From Alitibacter langaaensis DSM 22999 (lineage in GTDB: Bacteria; Pseudomonadota; Gammaproteobacteria; Enterobacterales; Pasteurellaceae): a stretch of 64,000 bases of DNA. The notes beneath the pieces were generated by a model. The model was not told the origin of the DNA and made no database searches. It saw nothing but the letters and a program-made list of their open reading frames with translations. How positions within the stretch are numbered: position 1 is the first letter of the stretch; each line of letters begins with the position of its first letter. The stretch is from NCBI RefSeq assembly GCF_003096995.1, contig NZ_QENU01000001.1:266776-330775 (forward strand), in the 5' to 3' direction. This document shows positions 1-8,971 of the stretch, in pieces. The translations under genes and the position numbers were made by a program.

Positions 1-2615
1 TAAAGCAGCCTCACTTGCTTTCAACTCTGCGGCAGGTAACATCAATGTTAAAGCTGATGGAAGTGACAAACTAGAAATCCAGTTAAACCGTGACTTAAAA
101 GATTTAAGTACAGCGAACTTTGTTAAATATAACGAAGATGGAAGCGTCAATGGAGATGCACCAAAAACAGTTATTAACAATGAAGGCATTACAATCACAC
201 CAAAAGATGGTGAAAATGGTAAAGATGGTAATGTGGTATCGTTAACAAAAGACGGTTTAAACAATGGTGGTAATAAAATCACAAACGTAGCTAAAGGTGA
301 TGTAAGTGATACAAGTACAGATGCTGTAAATGGTAGCCAGTTAAATGAAGTGAAACAGACTGCAGAGAAAGGCTTTAATATCACAGCAGATAATAAAGCG
401 TTAGGAGAAGGTGAGACTGAAGATAATGTTAAGCCAGGACAAACTATTGAGTTTACAAGTACAGATAAAAATATTGTAACGACTGTTAGTGATAACAAAA
501 TTGACTTTGGTTTAGGCGACAACCTTACAGTAGGTAAAGACGGTGCTAATGGCGCAGATGGTAAAGACGGTAGTATTGGCGTAAACGGTGCGAACGGCTC
601 ATCCGTAGTGTTGAACGGTAAAGACGGTTCGATTGGTTTAACGGGTCCACGTGGTGAAGGTGGTACTCCAGGTAAATCAGCGAACATCAGTGTGAAAGAT
701 GGTCAACCAGGTGTTGACGGTGCTGATGGCGAGACTAAAACACGTATCGTTTATGAGACTAAAGATGCGGATGGCAATCCAGTCACTGAAGAAGTCGCAA
801 CCTTAAATGATGGTTTGAACTTTGTAGGTAATGATGGAAAAGTTGTAACACGTAAACTCAACCAAACTTTAAATTTACTTGGCGGTTTAAGTGGTACTAC
901 TGTTTTAGATTCTACCTTAGTATCCAGTAATAATCTTGGCGTTCGTTATAAAGACGATGGTAGTTTAGAAATCGTTATGAAAGAACGTCCAGAATTTTCT
1001 GGTGTTACAGTGAATGGTAAAGATGGTAAAGACGCAGCCATTACCTTTGCTAAAGATGGTCAAGACGGTATGTCTATCGTCGGTACTCGTGGAGCTGACG
1101 GTGAAAATGGTTTAACTATTAGAGGCGCTGACGGCAAAGATGGTGTTACTTTTGCTGATGATGGGCGTATTACTAATGTAACCGCGGGTAAAGATGGCAA
1201 AGATGCTGTAAATATGGATCAATTAAAAGAAGTTGATGCTACAGCTAACAAAGGTTGGAATTTAACCACAAATGGCCAAAATAGTTCAAACGTTAAACCA
1301 GGTGATACAGTCGATTATTGCTAATAAAGATGGTAATATCAAAATTACTAATGATGGCAACAAAGTGACAGTTGATCTTGCTAAAGATATTAAAGTTGAT
1401 TCCGTTACTGCGGGAGACACTACAATCAATAATGATGGATTAACTATTAAGGATGGCCCTAGCGTAACAAAAGATGGCATTAATGCTGCTGGCAACAAAA
1501 TTACTAATGTTGCACCAGGTACTGACGGTACGGATGCTGTTAACGTAGATCAATTAAATACAGCAACTACAGCTGTAAAAGATTCTACAACTTGGAAAGT
1601 AAATACCGCAGGACAAGTTGATGAAGGAAAAGCTGCAGAATCAGTATCTAATCAAACTGTAACAGTAAATCATGGTGTTAATACCAAAGTATCTGATGTG
1701 AAAAAAGATGCAGATGGTAATTATAGCTATGAAATTGATGTGACAGGTCTTCCAATGGAATATGTGGATGAAAAAGGCAACACATTAGTGAATATTGGCG
1801 GTAATTTCTTTAGCCAAACTGATAATGCAGATGGTACTAAAACCTTAACTCCATCAAAACCTGCAAAAGTACGTATTAGTAGCGATAAACCTATGCAGCT
1901 AACTAATGTTGCTGACGGTGAAGTTTCTGAAAACAGTACAGATGCAGTAAATGGTAGTCAGTTGTATGAAGTTAAAAACTCTGGTTTAACTTTCGCTGGC
2001 GATGAAGGTGAATTTAAATCTCCATTAGGTAGCAAAGTAACTGTCTCAGGTGGTGTTAAAGATTCATCTAAATTAACCAATAACAATATTGGTGTAGTTG
2101 CTAAGGATGGTAAGCTTGATGTTAAATTAGCTAAAGCATTAACTGACTTAACCAGTGCTGAATTTAAAGATAGTGATGGTAACGTAACTAATGTAGATGG
2201 CAAAGGTATCAGCATTACAGGTAACAATGGTAAAACTACAAGCTTAACTGCTGATGGTTTAAATAACGGTGGTAATCGTATTACTAATGTTGCTCCGGGT
2301 ATTAAAGATACAGATGCTGTAAACGTAGCACAATTACGTGGTACAGCAAACAACTTAAATAACCGTATCAACAAAGTTGATAGAAATGCGAGAGCAGGTA
2401 CTGCGAGTGCATTAGCTGCTGCGACATTGCCGCAAGCTTATTTACCAGGTAAATCATTAGTTGCATTAGGTGGAAGTACCTATGGTGGCGAAACTGGTAT
2501 CGCATTAGGTGCATCAACTATTTCTGATGGTGGTAACTGGATCCTTAAAGGTTCAGCAACCTCTAACTCTCGTGGTAAACTGGGCGCTGGTGTAGCAGTA
2601 GGTTATCAGTGGTAA
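1..2615 (+). pseudogene. Trimeric autotransporter adhesin (Hia/YadA type), 3' part, frameshifted
   Basis: The reading frame is already open at base 2, so the 5' end (signal peptide and head) lies upstream of the window. It is a type Vc adhesin: the trimer sits in the outer membrane through a C-terminal beta-barrel and exposes a long stalk. Five neck/stalk motifs of the form TNV..DAVN..QL are visible (near 275-345, 1170-1225, 1495-1555, 1900-1965 and 2280-2335). Between about 535 and 750 there is a Gly-rich, collagen-like stretch (GKDG, GPRGEGG). The last ~85 codons form the YadA anchor and end in the expected terminal aromatic residue (GYQW). The frame breaks near 1317. The upstream frame stops at 1322-1324, and the downstream frame continues to 2615. 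Removing the A at 1317 restores a continuous D-F-A-N-K-D-G reading. As read, no anchored full-length protein is made. A sequencing error remains possible. Confidence 0.85.
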
Positions 2616-2662
2616 TTAAAAATATAGGGGGTATTTCCCCCTATTTTAGCGAAGGAAACAAA

Positions 2663-3517
2663 ATGAAAGTAACAACCTTTTTTAAAACAACTTTGTCAGT
2701 ATTAGCGCTCTCTACATTAACAGCCTGTGCGACCAAAAGTAATGTAAAATCTGACGGAACAACTGATGAACCTGTTTTTCCAGAGCCATATTCATTAACG
2801 TTTAACAATGATCGTGGTACATTCCCGACCACTGATGAATTGTCGCAAGTGAAAGCAGGTTTGACTAAAGATGATCTGTATAAGTTACTTGGGCGCCCAC
2901 ATTATGATGAAGGTTTATTTGGTGTGCGTGAATGGGATTATTTATTCCACTTCCATACTCCAGGTGTGCCAGCCGATCCAGATAATAAAGCAGGCGTAGC
3001 GGATGTTACTACTTGTCAATTTAAAGTGATCTTTGATAAAGATAAATTTGCTCGTAGCTTCTTCTGGAAACCGGTATTCCCTAAAGATGCGATCTGCCCA
3101 GCAGGCCATAAATCAGGTCCAAATACACAGCGTTACACTATTGATGCTGATGCGTTATTTGCGTTCGATAAAAGTGGAAATTCGGATATAAATCCAGCGG
3201 GTAAAGCAAAATTAGATGACTTTGCGGAAAAAGTACGTAAATTTGATAGTTTACACTCAATCCGTATTGAAGGTCATACAGATCGTCTTGGTGGTGCTGC
3301 ATATAATCAAAAACTCTCTGAAAAACGCGCTGAAACTGTACGTCGTTATTTAATCAGCAAAGGTGTACCAGCTGGCGTAATGAGTGTTGTAGGTTATGGT
3401 AAAACTCGTCAAGTTAAAGAATGTGCAAGCAGTTTACCGCGTAATCAATTAATTGAATGCTTACATCCTAACCGTCGTGTAGAAATCGAAGTTGATGGTT
3501 CTGGAAAATTAAATTAA
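2663..3517 (+). CDS. OmpA-family lipoprotein with SmpA/OmlA-like N-terminal domain (TpgA-like)
   Basis: Predicted lipoprotein of 284 residues. I chose the ATG at 2663 because it follows a GAAGGA ribosome site and begins a good lipoprotein signal with lipobox L-T-A-C (Cys around residue 23). An earlier in-frame start at 2609 would add residues with no signal character. Residues ~50-130 resemble an SmpA/OmlA (BamE-like) fold. Residues ~165-284 are an OmpA C-terminal peptidoglycan-binding domain, with the typical IEGHTDRLG and N-x-x-LSEKRA motifs. The gene follows the trimeric autotransporter by 47 bp. In Acinetobacter, TpgA has the same two-domain order, is encoded beside the adhesin AtaA and ties it to peptidoglycan. 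By analogy this protein is probably the partner of the upstream adhesin. The partner role is inference; the domains are clear. Confidence 0.85.
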   Translation: MKVTTFFKTTLSVLALSTLTACATKSNVKSDGTTDEPVFPEPYSLTFNNDRGTFPTTDELSQVKAGLTKDDLYKLLGRPHYDEGLFGVREWDYLFHFHTPGVPADPDNKAGVADVTTCQFKVIFDKDKFARSFFWKPVFPKDAICPAGHKSGPNTQRYTIDADALFAFDKSGNSDINPAGKAKLDDFAEKVRKFDSLHSIRIEGHTDRLGGAAYNQKLSEKRAETVRRYLISKGVPAGVMSVVGYGKTRQVKECASSLPRNQLIECLHPNRRVEIEVDGSGKLN

Positions 3518-3535
3518 GGTACATTCATAAAATTA

Positions 3536-3576
3536 TTGGCAATAACCAAATTTGAGGGTTATTGCCAATTTTTTTA
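3536..3576 (+). terminator. Intrinsic terminator after the OmpA-family gene
   Basis: A perfect 12-bp stem (TTGGCAATAACC / GGTTATTGCCAA) with a 9-base loop, followed by a run of eight T residues. It sits 18 bp after the stop codon. Confidence 0.9.
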
Positions 3577-3846
3577 TATAAATCTCTCATCACTATCATA
3601 AGATGATCTCTTGTGGTGCTAAGTTGCAAAAGACACCAACCAAATTATTATAATATCTTCATATTTCAAGTCCCTTTTCTGAAGATTTAAAGTGACTAAT
3701 ACCTATTATTGAACAGATAAAATAGCCCAAAGTGCGGTCATTTTATGAGAAGTTTCGCTAATGATAGGCTTATTTTCCCATTTAATCATTCAACCTTTGA
3801 TTAGCAAAAATAGCTTAGAAATAAAGCGAAGATAAAAAAGCATAAT

Positions 3847-3964
3847 GCGGATACTCTTATTTATATCCACCCAATAACGCTATTACTGCATCAATATCAG
3901 TTTGTTGATTTAGCCAAGCGACAATGCGTTTGCTATTTTTTAGATCAAACACGAGTTTATGATT
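3847..3964 (-). pseudogene. Duplicated 3' end of yobD (DUF986), remnant
   Basis: These 118 bases match 7578-7695, the end of the intact yobD gene, without gaps and with about 9 mismatches by eye (~92% identity), in the same orientation. The fragment covers the last ~36 codons and has no start. It lies just beyond the 3' end of the sulfatase maturase gene, so the sulfatase module is bracketed by direct repeats. The rest of the 3577-3997 gap holds no gene I can support, only an uptake signal at 3730-3738. Confidence 0.85.
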
Positions 3965-3997
3965 TTTGAAGAAAGTCGGGCTATTACACTTATAACA

Positions 3998-5200
3998 TTA
4001 ATTGTTATAAATTCTGTCTCGATATACGCTTACTAGTTCAAGCGGGTAATTCTGGCTATGAAGTGTTACCATAAAATTCATTGCGGGCATTAAATGTTGG
4101 AAAATTTGTTGGTAGCTTTGGCAAAAATAATTATGTTTATCACCTTGTTTATTGGTAATAAAACGGTGTTTAGGGCAACCGCCATGACATAAATCTAGCC
4201 ATTGGCAGGATTTACATTGCGAATTAAGTTGCTGTTTTTTCGCTGACAGAGTGGTCGTTTTTTGTTGAATTTCACTTTCTGATAAGTGTTTAATATTGCC
4301 GATTTTATATTCAGGATATACAAAATGATCACAGCTATATACATCTCCATTGGCTTCTAAGGCAAGATTTTCACCACCACATTTTTCACGATAGATACAC
4401 ATACTTGATTCAAAGCCACAGTAGCGGGCAAAAATTGCGTCAAAAAGTTGCACTGAAATTTTGCCTACATCTTTAATTAACCACTCGTCGAAAATTTGGT
4501 TCATAAATTGAGCATATTGCTCTGCGGATACGGAGAAATTCGTGGTGACGGGAATAATGCTACCATTAGCAATCCAGCTTGGTTTAAAGTGCTGATCTAC
4601 CCCAAGAGTTTCAACGACAGGAATAAATTGCATGAAACGGCTACCTAGCTCTTTTAGAAATTGGTAAACTCGTTTTGGATATTGCGCATTGATGTTATTA
4701 ATTACTGTTAATGTATTAAATTCTACATTAGCGTTTTTGAGCAAAGTAATGGCTTGTTTTACCTGTTGAAATGTGCCCCGACCAGATGTATTTAAGCGGT
4801 ATTTATTGTGTAATTCTTCATCGCCATCAATAGAGATCCCGACTAAAATATTGTGCTTTTTAAAAAAATCAGCCCATTTTTCGTTAATCAATATACCGTT
4901 GGTTTGAATGGCATTATGTACTTTTTTTCCCAATGGTTTAGCGATTTCTTGCTGAATTTCGATTGCTGATTGGTAAAAATCTAGCCCAGCCATTAAAGGT
5001 TCACCGCCTTGCCAAGTGAAAAAAACATCATTACTTGGTGTTTGCTGAATATGCTGCGTGATAAAGTGACGAGCAATATCTAAGGACATTCTTATTGAGT
5101 GCGGATTTTTTTCCATAAAAGCTTCTTTTTCAAGATAGAAACAGTAGTCACATTTGATATTGCACTGAAAACTTGTGGGTTTAAGCATAAAACTGAGCAT
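3998..5200 (-). CDS. Anaerobic sulfatase-maturating enzyme (radical SAM/SPASM, AtsB/anSME type)
   Basis: Cytoplasmic radical S-adenosylmethionine enzyme that oxidises a Ser or Cys in the sulfatase active site to formylglycine without oxygen. The radical SAM cluster C-x3-C-x2-C lies at residues 13-20. A Cys-rich C-terminal SPASM region (CGGEN, CDHF, CKSCQWLDLCHGGC) supplies the auxiliary clusters. The frame is open to an ATG at 5278, but that start lies next to a terminator hairpin. The ATG at 5200 has AAGGA eight bases upstream and gives ~400 residues, normal for the family; 5209 is another possibility. The gene directly follows the Ser-type sulfatase on the same strand, which is its expected substrate. 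Expression probably depends on readthrough of the hairpin at 5235-5270. Confidence 0.9.
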   Translation of the reverse strand: MLSFMLKPTSFQCNIKCDYCFYLEKEAFMEKNPHSIRMSLDIARHFITQHIQQTPSNDVFFTWQGGEPLMAGLDFYQSAIEIQQEIAKPLGKKVHNAIQTNGILINEKWADFFKKHNILVGISIDGDEELHNKYRLNTSGRGTFQQVKQAITLLKNANVEFNTLTVINNINAQYPKRVYQFLKELGSRFMQFIPVVETLGVDQHFKPSWIANGSIIPVTTNFSVSAEQYAQFMNQIFDEWLIKDVGKISVQLFDAIFARYCGFESSMCIYREKCGGENLALEANGDVYSCDHFVYPEYKIGNIKHLSESEIQQKTTTLSAKKQQLNSQCKSCQWLDLCHGGCPKHRFITNKQGDKHNYFCQSYQQIFQHLMPAMNFMVTLHSQNYPLELVSVYRDRIYNN

Positions 5201-5234
5201 AATGACCATCCTTTGGCTTGCATTGAAGTGGGAA

Positions 5235-5270
5235 AAGTGCGGTGAAATTTTCTGATTTTTCACCGCACTT
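5235..5270 (-). terminator. Hairpin from two inverted uptake signals, end of the sulfatase gene
   Basis: AAGTGCGGTGAAA and its exact complement form a 13-bp stem with a 10-base loop, followed on the minus strand by TTTT. It lies between the sulfatase stop and the maturase start, so it either terminates or attenuates transcription of the maturase. Confidence 0.75.
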
Positions 5271-5278
5271 AAGGGCAA

Positions 5279-7003
5279 CTATTTAGTCGCGTTTAGTAAG
5301 TTTTGATATTTTGGTACATTATTTTCGGTGTTTGGTAATTTTGCAGAAGTCAAATATTCATTCATTTTGGCTTTCAACATTTTTACCACTTTCGGATTTT
5401 CTTTAGAGAGTTCTTTTGTCTCCATCAAATCTCCATTTTTGTATAGTGCCACTTTACCTTCCCTTTCAAAAATCGGTAATTCACCATCTTCGGTTAATTT
5501 CACTTTACCGTTTTTATCGCGGACTAGGTCAACGTAATAATGCAACGTCCAATCTTTATCACGAACTGTCCATGTAAATTTAGATTTTTTCTCCATATAT
5601 GGATTTTTTGGGTAATCATCGGATTTACCCGTTACATATTTGTAGTAATTGTGCCAGAACGGAATATTAACGGTGTCCCAGTGAAATGCACGAGGTTGAG
5701 CCCAGAATAGATATGGATGTGGTTCACCTTTTTCTTCACCAGTTAAGTATGGCAATAAGTTTTTACCATCTAATTTTTTCGCAAGATCGGCGGGGATTGG
5801 AATACCTGCAGCGGCTAATGCCGTTGGCATAAAGTCAGTCGCGGACACCATTTGAGTGTATTCTTGGCTGCCTAATTTTGCTGGCCAACTTACAAACATA
5901 GGGGTGTGAACGCCACCATGTTGAGTTTCTCCTTTGAAACCTTTGAATTGACCATTCATTGGCATTGGTGAGTCAATAACGGCGCCATTATCTGAAGTGA
6001 AGAAAATTAAGGTATTTTTATCTTTACCTTGTTTTTTCAATTCTTCCATAATGCGTTTCACACCTTGGTCTACGGCATAAACAGAGGCATAATAGTTATC
6101 GACTTCGCTATTTCCTGTATTAAAAATTTGATATTCTTTTGGTGCTGGTGCTTCTAATGGAATATGTGGAGCATTATAAGCGAGATAAATAAAGGCTGGG
6201 TTATCACCTGCTTTTTTCAATACTTCAATAGCTTCATTGGTAAATTGATCAGTGATGTAACCTTTGGCTTCTGCACGTTCACGATTTTTGAATAAAGAAG
6301 GTGAATTGTAGTAAGACGCACCTGATGCATGGAAACCGAAGAAGTATCCAAAACCTCGTTTTTGTGGTTGGAATGGCTCATCGCAGTAAGTGGTGAAATT
6401 GTCATGGTAGTCGCGAGTTTGTTTTTCCGCAGGAACAGGTACGTTGGTAATGCGACATAAATGCCATTTACCAATAGCCGCTGTTTCATAGCCATGATCT
6501 TGCAATATTTCAGCAAGAAACGTTTCTTCCGTTGAAATGCCATCTTGAGCGTCATCATTACTGTAAATACCGTAACGAGCTGGGAAACGAGATGTCATCA
6601 TTGCGGCGCGAGATGGACCACTAACACCATGCGCGACAAAACCTTGGCTAAGCTTCACACCATTATCTTGTAAATTACGCAAGGTTGGTGTAGACATTTT
6701 GGCAGCTTCAATAGCTTTATCCAATGCAACTTGATAACGTTCTGGTACCTCTTGTTTTTCTAATACTGCCTTATCAAAGGCTTTTTCATCGTAATCTAAC
6801 TGACCGTAGCCTAAATCGTCCACAGAGATTAAGATAATATTCGGTTTATCTTTTAAACTATATTCTGTGGGTTCAAATTTTTGATTAAAGGCAACGTTGG
6901 TCGCGGTACCTTTATCTTTGACATTGTTCGCTTGAGCTACAACTGAAAATCCCATACTTAATGCCGCTACAATAGAAAGAGAAAGTTTAGTTTTCTGATA
7001 CAT
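5279..7003 (-). CDS. Exported type I sulfatase, serine-type
   Basis: Hydrolyses sulfate esters; 574 residues. An N-terminal signal peptide (residues 1-25, ending A-Q-A) sends it to the periplasm. The metal-binding segment S-V-D-D-L-G-Y-G is at 60-67. The formylglycine signature is S128-G-P-S-R132, so the modified residue is Ser, matching the anaerobic maturase encoded downstream. Further family motifs are GKWHL and TSDNG, and the family fold continues to the C-terminus. A ribosome site AAGGAG lies seven bases before the ATG. Two CRP-like sites lie ~95-135 bp upstream. The substrate cannot be read from sequence; host mucin or glycosaminoglycan sulfates are plausible for an airway commensal. 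The gene is uncommon in the Haemophilus genomes I know. Confidence 0.92.
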   Translation of the reverse strand: MYQKTKLSLSIVAALSMGFSVVAQANNVKDKGTATNVAFNQKFEPTEYSLKDKPNIILISVDDLGYGQLDYDEKAFDKAVLEKQEVPERYQVALDKAIEAAKMSTPTLRNLQDNGVKLSQGFVAHGVSGPSRAAMMTSRFPARYGIYSNDDAQDGISTEETFLAEILQDHGYETAAIGKWHLCRITNVPVPAEKQTRDYHDNFTTYCDEPFQPQKRGFGYFFGFHASGASYYNSPSLFKNRERAEAKGYITDQFTNEAIEVLKKAGDNPAFIYLAYNAPHIPLEAPAPKEYQIFNTGNSEVDNYYASVYAVDQGVKRIMEELKKQGKDKNTLIFFTSDNGAVIDSPMPMNGQFKGFKGETQHGGVHTPMFVSWPAKLGSQEYTQMVSATDFMPTALAAAGIPIPADLAKKLDGKNLLPYLTGEEKGEPHPYLFWAQPRAFHWDTVNIPFWHNYYKYVTGKSDDYPKNPYMEKKSKFTWTVRDKDWTLHYYVDLVRDKNGKVKLTEDGELPIFEREGKVALYKNGDLMETKELSKENPKVVKMLKAKMNEYLTSAKLPNTENNVPKYQNLLNATK

Positions 7004-7097
7004 AGAGCACTCCTTTGTTAGTTTAATTGTCTAAAATAAAGACAGTTTTCAAGATATAGCATTTATATTTTTTTTGTCTACTAGCAATTTATAATAA

Positions 7098-7139
7098 TGA
7101 GATCTTGATCACAAAAATATATTTTTGATATACGTCACA
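7098..7139 (-). promoter_or_regulatory. Two tandem CRP-like sites upstream of the sulfatase
   Basis: 7098-7113 reads TGAGA-N6-TCACA and 7124-7139 reads TTTGA-N6-TCACA. Each matches the CRP consensus TGTGA-N6-TCACA at 9 of 10 positions. Their centres are 26 bp apart, and they lie 95-136 bp before the sulfatase start. Activation of the sulfatase operon by cAMP-CRP is the inference. Confidence 0.6.
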
Positions 7140-7587
7140 AATTTAGAATAAATTTGTCGTTACAAGTAATACTTAATTATCTTTGGCAATAATAAATATT
7201 GTAAACTCTTATAATTAAGTTTTATTCATTTTATTAGTATTCCTTTCTAAAAATTTAAATTCTATTGAAGGCTATTATTTAACAGGAAAAATGGTTAAAG
7301 TGCGGTCATTTTATGAGGGATTTTGGCAATATAGTTTACTTCTTTATTGAATTCATAGTTTTGATGCTGGATCTTAGGTAGAGAAGTAGTTGATTAGCAT
7401 AATAAACTCAATTATTAAATAAATTCGTGTTATATTTCGTTGGGTTTTTCCTTTGAGAAATTAATAATTATTTAATGAATATGATTTCTGACGGAGAGAT
7501 AAAATAAATAAAATAAGAGATACTTGAAAATTAAAAGAGCTCAGAAACAAGAATAGGAATAAAACAAAACGAACAAGGCGGATACCC
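7140..7587. other. Non-coding gap between the sulfatase promoter and yobD
   Basis: AT-rich and without a supportable gene. It holds an uptake signal at 7298-7306. The ~45 bases around that signal resemble the stretch around the signal at 3730 (both include an AACAG element and end in TCATTTTATGAG), so the flanking repeat may reach further than the yobD fragment. 7578-7587 belongs to the repeat copy that runs into yobD. Confidence 0.6.
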
Positions 7588-8040
7588 TTATTTATATCCA
7601 CCCAATAACGTCACTACCGCATCAACATCAATTTGTTGATTTAGCCAAGCGACAATGCGTTTGCCATTTTTTAGATCAAATACGAGTTTATGATTATCAG
7701 CTAAGTTTACGGCTTGTATTTTGTCAAAATGTACGAAGATATTTTCAAAAAAGAATCCTTCATTTTTAAAAATAAGCATTGGTGTGCGGAAAAATGCCAT
7801 ATATAGGCTGAGCAAGATTAAAAAGGCGAGTAGATAAACAGTGAATGGTGCAATATGCCCTTCGGATTGCCAGATAATCACGCCAATGAGAGCCACAAAG
7901 ATTAGACTATCTAATTTTGTTCGCTTTTTTAACCGCACTTTTAGGCGTGTTTTGCCTTTGAGTTTATCAATTGCAAATTGTTCAAAGAAAGCATAAGCAA
8001 AAAATGCGATGATACTGAGAAAGAGAATGGTGTTAATCAT
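7588..8040 (-). CDS. yobD: DUF986 family inner-membrane protein
   Basis: 150-residue protein with hydrophobic segments at about residues 1-18, 47-65 and 68-88, matching the DUF986 family (YobD, also called ManO). In enterobacteria the gene follows manXYZ, as here. A terminator separates it from manZ, so it may depend on readthrough or its own promoter. The function is not established. Its last ~36 codons are duplicated at 3847-3964. An uptake signal lies inside the gene at 7932. Confidence 0.85.
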   Translation of the reverse strand: MINTILFLSIIAFFAYAFFEQFAIDKLKGKTRLKVRLKKRTKLDSLIFVALIGVIIWQSEGHIAPFTVYLLAFLILLSLYMAFFRTPMLIFKNEGFFFENIFVHFDKIQAVNLADNHKLVFDLKNGKRIVAWLNQQIDVDAVVTLLGGYK

Positions 8041-8075
8041 ATTTAGCTAGTTTTCTTGGGGGAAATGTTTGATAT

Positions 8076-8103
8076 AAAAAAGGACAGGATCAAGCCCTGT
8101 CCT
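8076..8103 (-). terminator. Intrinsic terminator after manZ
   Basis: An 8-bp stem AGGACAGG / CCTGTCCT with a 7-base loop, followed on the minus strand by a T run. It lies just after the manZ stop. Confidence 0.85.
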
Positions 8104-8121
8104 CGTTATTTTACAGGCAGA

Positions 8122-8964
8122 TTATGCCAAAATGCCAGTCCATGCGCCGAAAATACCGATCACAAAGAAACCGATGATGATCCAGAGTGCATTCACACGG
8201 TTACGCAATAACCACATACAAGCAAAGGTAAGCAATAATGCAAGTAAACCTGGCATTAAGCTGTCAAGAATGCTTTGTACGGTGGTGATTTCGGTTGTTC
8301 CGTCTTGTTTTTGAATGGTGGAAACCACAAGTGGCACATTAATGCTTGTCCATTTCTGCACCAACGCCCCCATAATAAACAAACCGAGAATTGATGCGCC
8401 TTCTGTGAGTTTTTGCAATAAGCCGCCACTCATATCTTGCACAACGTCTAAACCTTTTTTATAGCCATAGGTTACGCCATAGTAACGAGTGGCTAAACGC
8501 ACAAGGTTGAATAAAACGAAGAAGAGTAAAGGGCCCAAAATGCTGCCACTTAAGGCAAGGCCTGCACCAAGTGCGGCGAATACTGGGCGCGCTGTTCCCC
8601 AATAAATTGGATCGCCCACACCGGCTAATGGCCCCATCAGACCTACTTTGATACCATTGATTGCCGCATCATCGATAGGTTTGCCATTGGCGCGTTCTTC
8701 TTCCATCGCAATGGTCACACCCAAAACAGGCGCTGCAACGAAAGGTTGGGTATTGAAGAACTCTAAATGGCGTTTAATCGCATCTTTGCGTTCTTGTGAA
8801 TTTGGATCTGGGTATAAGCGTTTAATGACCGGCACCATCGCATAAGCAAAACCAAGGGCCTGCATACGTTCAAAGTTCCATGAACCTTGGAAAAGGTTGG
8901 AGCGCATTACAACAGCGTTTAAATCGCTTTGTGTCACTTTTTTGATTTCAGTTGTCATTGTCAT
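8122..8964 (-). CDS. manZ: PTS mannose-family transporter subunit IID
   Basis: Membrane subunit IID of the mannose phosphotransferase system. With IIC it forms the channel that moves hexoses while IIAB phosphorylates them. The N-terminal motif L-F-Q-G-S-W-N-F-E-R-M and the length (~280) are typical of ManZ, and the C-terminus is hydrophobic. Two starts are possible: ATG at 8964, or at 8958, two codons later. The second is better placed from the AGGG ribosome site (8 bases). It is the last gene of manX-manY-manZ and follows manY by 7 bases. Confidence 0.95.
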   Translation of the reverse strand: MTMTTEIKKVTQSDLNAVVMRSNLFQGSWNFERMQALGFAYAMVPVIKRLYPDPNSQERKDAIKRHLEFFNTQPFVAAPVLGVTIAMEEERANGKPIDDAAINGIKVGLMGPLAGVGDPIYWGTARPVFAALGAGLALSGSILGPLLFFVLFNLVRLATRYYGVTYGYKKGLDVVQDMSGGLLQKLTEGASILGLFIMGALVQKWTSINVPLVVSTIQKQDGTTEITTVQSILDSLMPGLLALLLTFACMWLLRNRVNALWIIIGFFVIGIFGAWTGILA

Positions 8965-8971
8965 ATCCCTA

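Noticed and set aside
5201..5278. Longer N-terminus for the sulfatase maturase
   Set aside because: The extra codons cover a terminator hairpin, and the ATG at 5200 has a far better ribosome site.
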